Assembly (NCBI RefSeq): GCF_027924565.1
Contig: NZ_AP027041.1
Location: 372,001-436,000 of the forward strand
Direction: 5' to 3'
Origin: Lysobacter auxotrophicus
GTDB taxonomy: Bacteria; Pseudomonadota; Gammaproteobacteria; Xanthomonadales; Xanthomonadaceae
Length of the DNA stretch: 64,000 nucleotides
Shown piece after piece: positions 62,001 through 64,000 of this stretch. The notes beneath the pieces are model-generated. The model did not search any database, was not told the DNA's origin, and was given only the letters and a program-made list of their open reading frames with translations. Made by a program: the position numbers and the translations under genes. The number at the start of each line of letters is the position of its first letter. Positions within the stretch are counted from its first letter, which is position 1.

Positions 62001-64000
62001 CCAACAACGTGCGCATCCGCGACACGATGTCGCCGATCGCCGGCCGCACCGTCACCTTCCTCGGCACCTCGCTCACCGCGGGCGGCGCGCTGGAAGGCAC
62101 GCCGCGCTGCACCGTCGCCGGCGGCAGCAATCCGACCACCGGCGCGCCGCTGGAACTGGACTGCGTGATGCCGGGGATCGGCTTCGCCACCAACGTCAAC
62201 GGCGTCGTCGGCGTCACCCAGACCAGCACGATCTATCTGCGCTACCGCTACGACACGGCGCCGGGCGCGACCGGCGACACCGTCACCAACGTCGCCGTCG
62301 CCAGCTCCGACGAGGTCGACACGCAGCCGGCCAACAATTCCGAAGGCGAGAACACCTCCATCCGCTCGCGCGCCGACGTGGGCGTGAGCAAGACGATGGT
62401 GCTCACCGCCGACCAGGATCCGGCCGTCCCGCTGCCCGCGTCGGTGACGCAGGTGTCGATCCTGCAGCCGTTCTTCTACGTCATCGACGTGGTGAACAAC
62501 GGCCCGGGTTCGAGCCTGTCGCTCGACCGCAGCGGCAACAACCCGCTGGAAGGCACCGGCACGGTCGTGACCGACACGCTGCCGGCCGGCGTGGTCGTCA
62601 CCGGTCCGATCACCTGGCGCAAGCGCGGCGTCAACGCCGGCGGCCAGGAACCCAACGGCACGGGCCAGTGCACCCGCGCGGGCAGCCTCGTCACCTGCAA
62701 CCTGGGCGACGTCACCTTCGATCCGGGCGAACGCGGCCGCGTGCGCATCCTCGTGCCCGCGCGCTGGGACGCCGTCCCCGCCGGCGGCACCAGCAACAAC
62801 AGCGCGAACGTGAAAAGCGAGCAGGTCGACCCGGTGCCGGGCAACGACAACGTCACCGTGCCGCTGAGCATCGTCAGTTCGAGCCTCGCCGGCACCGTGT
62901 TCGAGGACCGCCAGCGCATCGGCACCGACGGCGGCACGCCGCAGGCCGCGGCGAACGAACCGCGCGTGGCGAACGTGACCATCACGCTTGCCGGCGTCGA
63001 CGCGTACGGCAACGCGGTCAACCGCACCACGACCACCGACGCGAACGGCAACTACAGCTTCGCCGACCTCGCGCCGTCGGACGCCACCGGCTACACCGTC
63101 ACGCAGACGCAGCCGGCCGGCTACGTCAACGGCCCGGTGAACCCGCCGACCTCCGGCGCCAACGCGCCGTCGTCGGGCGGCACCTTCGATGCGGGCGCGC
63201 CGAACTCGGCATACACCGCGGTCGTCCTGGGCGCCGGCGTCACCGCCACGCGTTACCACTTCCCCGAAGTGCGCCGTCCGAGCCTGTCGGGCTTCGTCTA
63301 TTCCGACGACAACTTCGACAACGTGCGCAATCCCGGCGTGGACGGCGCGATCGCCGGCGCCACGGTCGAACTGCTCAACGCGGACACCAATGCCGTCGTC
63401 GCGACGCAGGTGACCAACGCGTCGGGCTTCTATCAGTTCACCGATCTCGACCCGACCATCGCCTACACGCTGCGCGAACCGCTGCCGGCGGGCCGCTACG
63501 TGAACCGCCCCAGCGCGGTGAACCCCGGCCTGGTCGCCGGCGCCGCGTGCGCCGCCGGTTGCGTCGCCGGCACCGGCATCGCGCCGGATGCCGCCACGAC
63601 CGACCGCATCGCGCAGATCGACCTGTCCGCCGGCGTCAACGGCACCGAGTTCAACTTCGGCGAAGCCGCCAACGGCGCGTCCCTCGCCGGCCGCGTGTGG
63701 CTGGACATCGACAACGATGGCGCGATCGACGCCGGCGAAACCGGCATCGCGAACGTCGCCGTGACGCTCACCGGTACCGATCGCAACGGCGTCGCGGTCA
63801 ATCTGACCACGACCACCGCCGCCGACGGCAGCTACTCGTTCAACACGCTGGTGGCGGGCAACTACACCGTCACCGAGCCGACGCAGCCCACCGGCACGCT
63901 CAACGGCCGCACGATCGCTGGCTCGGTCGGCGGCACCGCGAGCGTTCCGTCCGTCACGCCCTCGAGCGTCACCGCGATCGCGCTCGCCGCCAACCAGGCC
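59012..64000 (+). CDS. giant secreted protein with DUF11 and SdrD_B-like repeats (3' end beyond window)
   Basis: The frame begins at the ATG at 59012 with GGGG 7 bases upstream and stays open to the window end, giving 1663 codons so far. A signal peptide with a long R-rich n-region ends near residue 53 (PLAWA). Repeats of about 120-150 residues follow, of the DUF11 type (patterns like SVRNNGPSAS, DTLPSGATFVG, NTATITSSTADPTPANN). They are rich in Thr, Asn and Gly. From about residue 1290 they change to SdrD_B/prealbumin-like repeats (LAGTVFEDRQRIGTDGG, FVYSDDNFDNVRNPG, GRVWLDIDNDGAIDAGE). Such proteins are surface or released adhesins. No transport domain is seen yet, and the C-terminal anchor lies outside the window. 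Confidence 0.9.
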   Translation, partial: MGPVRSTRRFARGSRLCTLENANGAKLPRGGARRVVRALATAAVLAMFSPLAWAVDLQLTNLSDDGSDPTPAGSIVTYSVTLENAAADTASDVRSVFDLPAGSTAVNLPAFCSVDAGDATRVVCAHGNVLGTLGGGAPVTFELQVSTAGMPVAPIAIAGAVGSGPAPAASTKVAAIGAPFISDTNVANNKENQTTTLTSAGDLQLTKTANADPVVAGSLITYTLSVRNNGPSASSGFSVVDTLPSGATFVGPATGTGWNFSGANGTYTGSLASGATATYQFTARVTAAGGTIVNSAVVNAGATPDPVIANNTDDVGATVIAGADMEITKSASPTPATGGQPITFTLNALNRGPSAAANVSFTDTMPAGFLITGGNQPAGWTCTTTADQTARTCARTSAYASGASDTFTIQAMVPSSGQGSSGNQTNTATITSSTADPTPANNTGSVTFTVLADGADLELASKTKAPGVVATWSGSGDDSDSRMTSTIRMRNRGPRPATGQVEIADTLAAGEEFLSSPSTSWTCAAQSAYAPPPARQLVVCSLNVGSLPLAVANGAGNPLAPDLVLVTRARAAGTLTNNACTGGSGGSAEPLTGNGVDVDGNTANDCAGAGVRTTTQRADLRIAKQTNGAGDADNTLPLGYTGADYTLTVTNDGPDGTAGVVVNDQIPGYLTGRSSATVTTPAGWSCNVATNGSVQCRSNNTVLASGASAVLTIHAVGPFNDSAGTTNVACAGTTLNGIRCGTAGVGVDASIAGAVGEVNTTNNSASDWVRVPRVANVRTRAKTITSGAVGREGVNSVYRIDYDNQGPSTAVGVVFRDVFTLPANDAGFVMISANRTTGGSGNTACAIARSPEVNVVTAAGGNSYSTSGAPGTVSVTCPALNMGNGVNESLTVTIRPNNQPGGSAGRQIDNLAGFDFTAVSNGSDGNGAFDYNSVATVADDEKTASLTFQANAVDLITNKVDTGFTGGVDPLGFDQTNPSGNLINYRVTVTNQGPSVANNVRIRDTMSPIAGRTVTFLGTSLTAGGALEGTPRCTVAGGSNPTTGAPLELDCVMPGIGFATNVNGVVGVTQTSTIYLRYRYDTAPGATGDTVTNVAVASSDEVDTQPANNSEGENTSIRSRADVGVSKTMVLTADQDPAVPLPASVTQVSILQPFFYVIDVVNNGPGSSLSLDRSGNNPLEGTGTVVTDTLPAGVVVTGPITWRKRGVNAGGQEPNGTGQCTRAGSLVTCNLGDVTFDPGERGRVRILVPARWDAVPAGGTSNNSANVKSEQVDPVPGNDNVTVPLSIVSSSLAGTVFEDRQRIGTDGGTPQAAANEPRVANVTITLAGVDAYGNAVNRTTTTDANGNYSFADLAPSDATGYTVTQTQPAGYVNGPVNPPTSGANAPSSGGTFDAGAPNSAYTAVVLGAGVTATRYHFPEVRRPSLSGFVYSDDNFDNVRNPGVDGAIAGATVELLNADTNAVVATQVTNASGFYQFTDLDPTIAYTLREPLPAGRYVNRPSAVNPGLVAGAACAAGCVAGTGIAPDAATTDRIAQIDLSAGVNGTEFNFGEAANGASLAGRVWLDIDNDGAIDAGETGIANVAVTLTGTDRNGVAVNLTTTTAADGSYSFNTLVAGNYTVTEPTQPTGTLNGRTIAGSVGGTASVPSVTPSSVTAIALAANQA

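Noticed and set aside
58805-63259. A 1484-codon open frame antisense to the giant DUF11 protein, and similar long antisense frames elsewhere (for example 13768-15864 plus, 40234-43218 minus)
   Set aside because: Their translations are low-complexity Arg/Ala/His-rich sequence with no domains, and they mirror the codon bias of the real gene on the other strand in GC-rich DNA.

Overview
The window is high-GC DNA of a gammaproteobacterium. Gene content and order point to the Xanthomonadaceae/Lysobacteraceae, most likely a Lysobacter-like genus: tsaC-topA-smg-dprA-lysM divergent from def-fmt-rsmB, DUF4124 and DUF3667 proteins, and short palindromic repeats of the GTAG type between genes. This assignment is by recognition, not by a database search. 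Most of the sequence is coding, with many 1-4 base overlaps between neighbouring genes. Long open frames antisense to real genes are common because of the GC content and are left out.

Layout. 1-5.2 kb: a partial DUF3667 membrane protein, a MATE exporter, the SppA peptidase, a small lipoprotein and a short-chain dehydrogenase. 5.23-5.38 kb: an apparently undescribed small-RNA-like unit on the minus strand with its own promoter and terminator. 5.5-7.5 kb: an isoaspartyl methyltransferase fused to an erythromycin-esterase-like domain. 7.6-13.8 kb: a type VI secretion cargo module, with VgrG, a DUF4123 adaptor, two tandem DUF3304 lipoproteins (probable immunity proteins) and a Tle1-like DUF2235 phospholipase. 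13.9-17.2 kb: a CocE-type hydrolase and two DUF4124 proteins. 17.3-27.7 kb: the conserved information-processing block.

27.7-40.2 kb is an envelope glycolipid region: a GT39 membrane transferase, several GT2 and GT-B glycosyltransferases, an O-antigen-ligase-like protein, two tandem TagF-type glycerophosphotransferases, two bacterial PH-domain proteins and a lipid A acyltransferase. 40.3-42.7 kb holds dtd and rpoD. 43.8-52.2 kb is a mannoside-utilisation locus. A LacI repressor, a sugar transporter, a sugar kinase, an AGE-family isomerase and a GH47 mannosidase form one overlapping operon, divergent from a GH92 mannosidase. Two copies of the same LacI-type operator lie in the shared promoter region. 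The enzymes fit a route from alpha-mannan or N-glycan to mannose, fructose and fructose 6-phosphate.

After a CAU-anticodon tRNA at 52.46 kb comes a short islet with lower GC than its surroundings. It holds a degraded sigma-factor-like fragment and a truncated McrC nuclease, and looks like an old insertion site. 54-58.7 kb holds an FAD oxidoreductase, two small proteins, an FMN-type glutamate synthase-like protein and an orphan response regulator. The window ends inside a very large secreted protein of repeated DUF11 and SdrD_B-like domains (from 59.0 kb), preceded by A/T-rich repeats phased at about 10 bp and a long leader.
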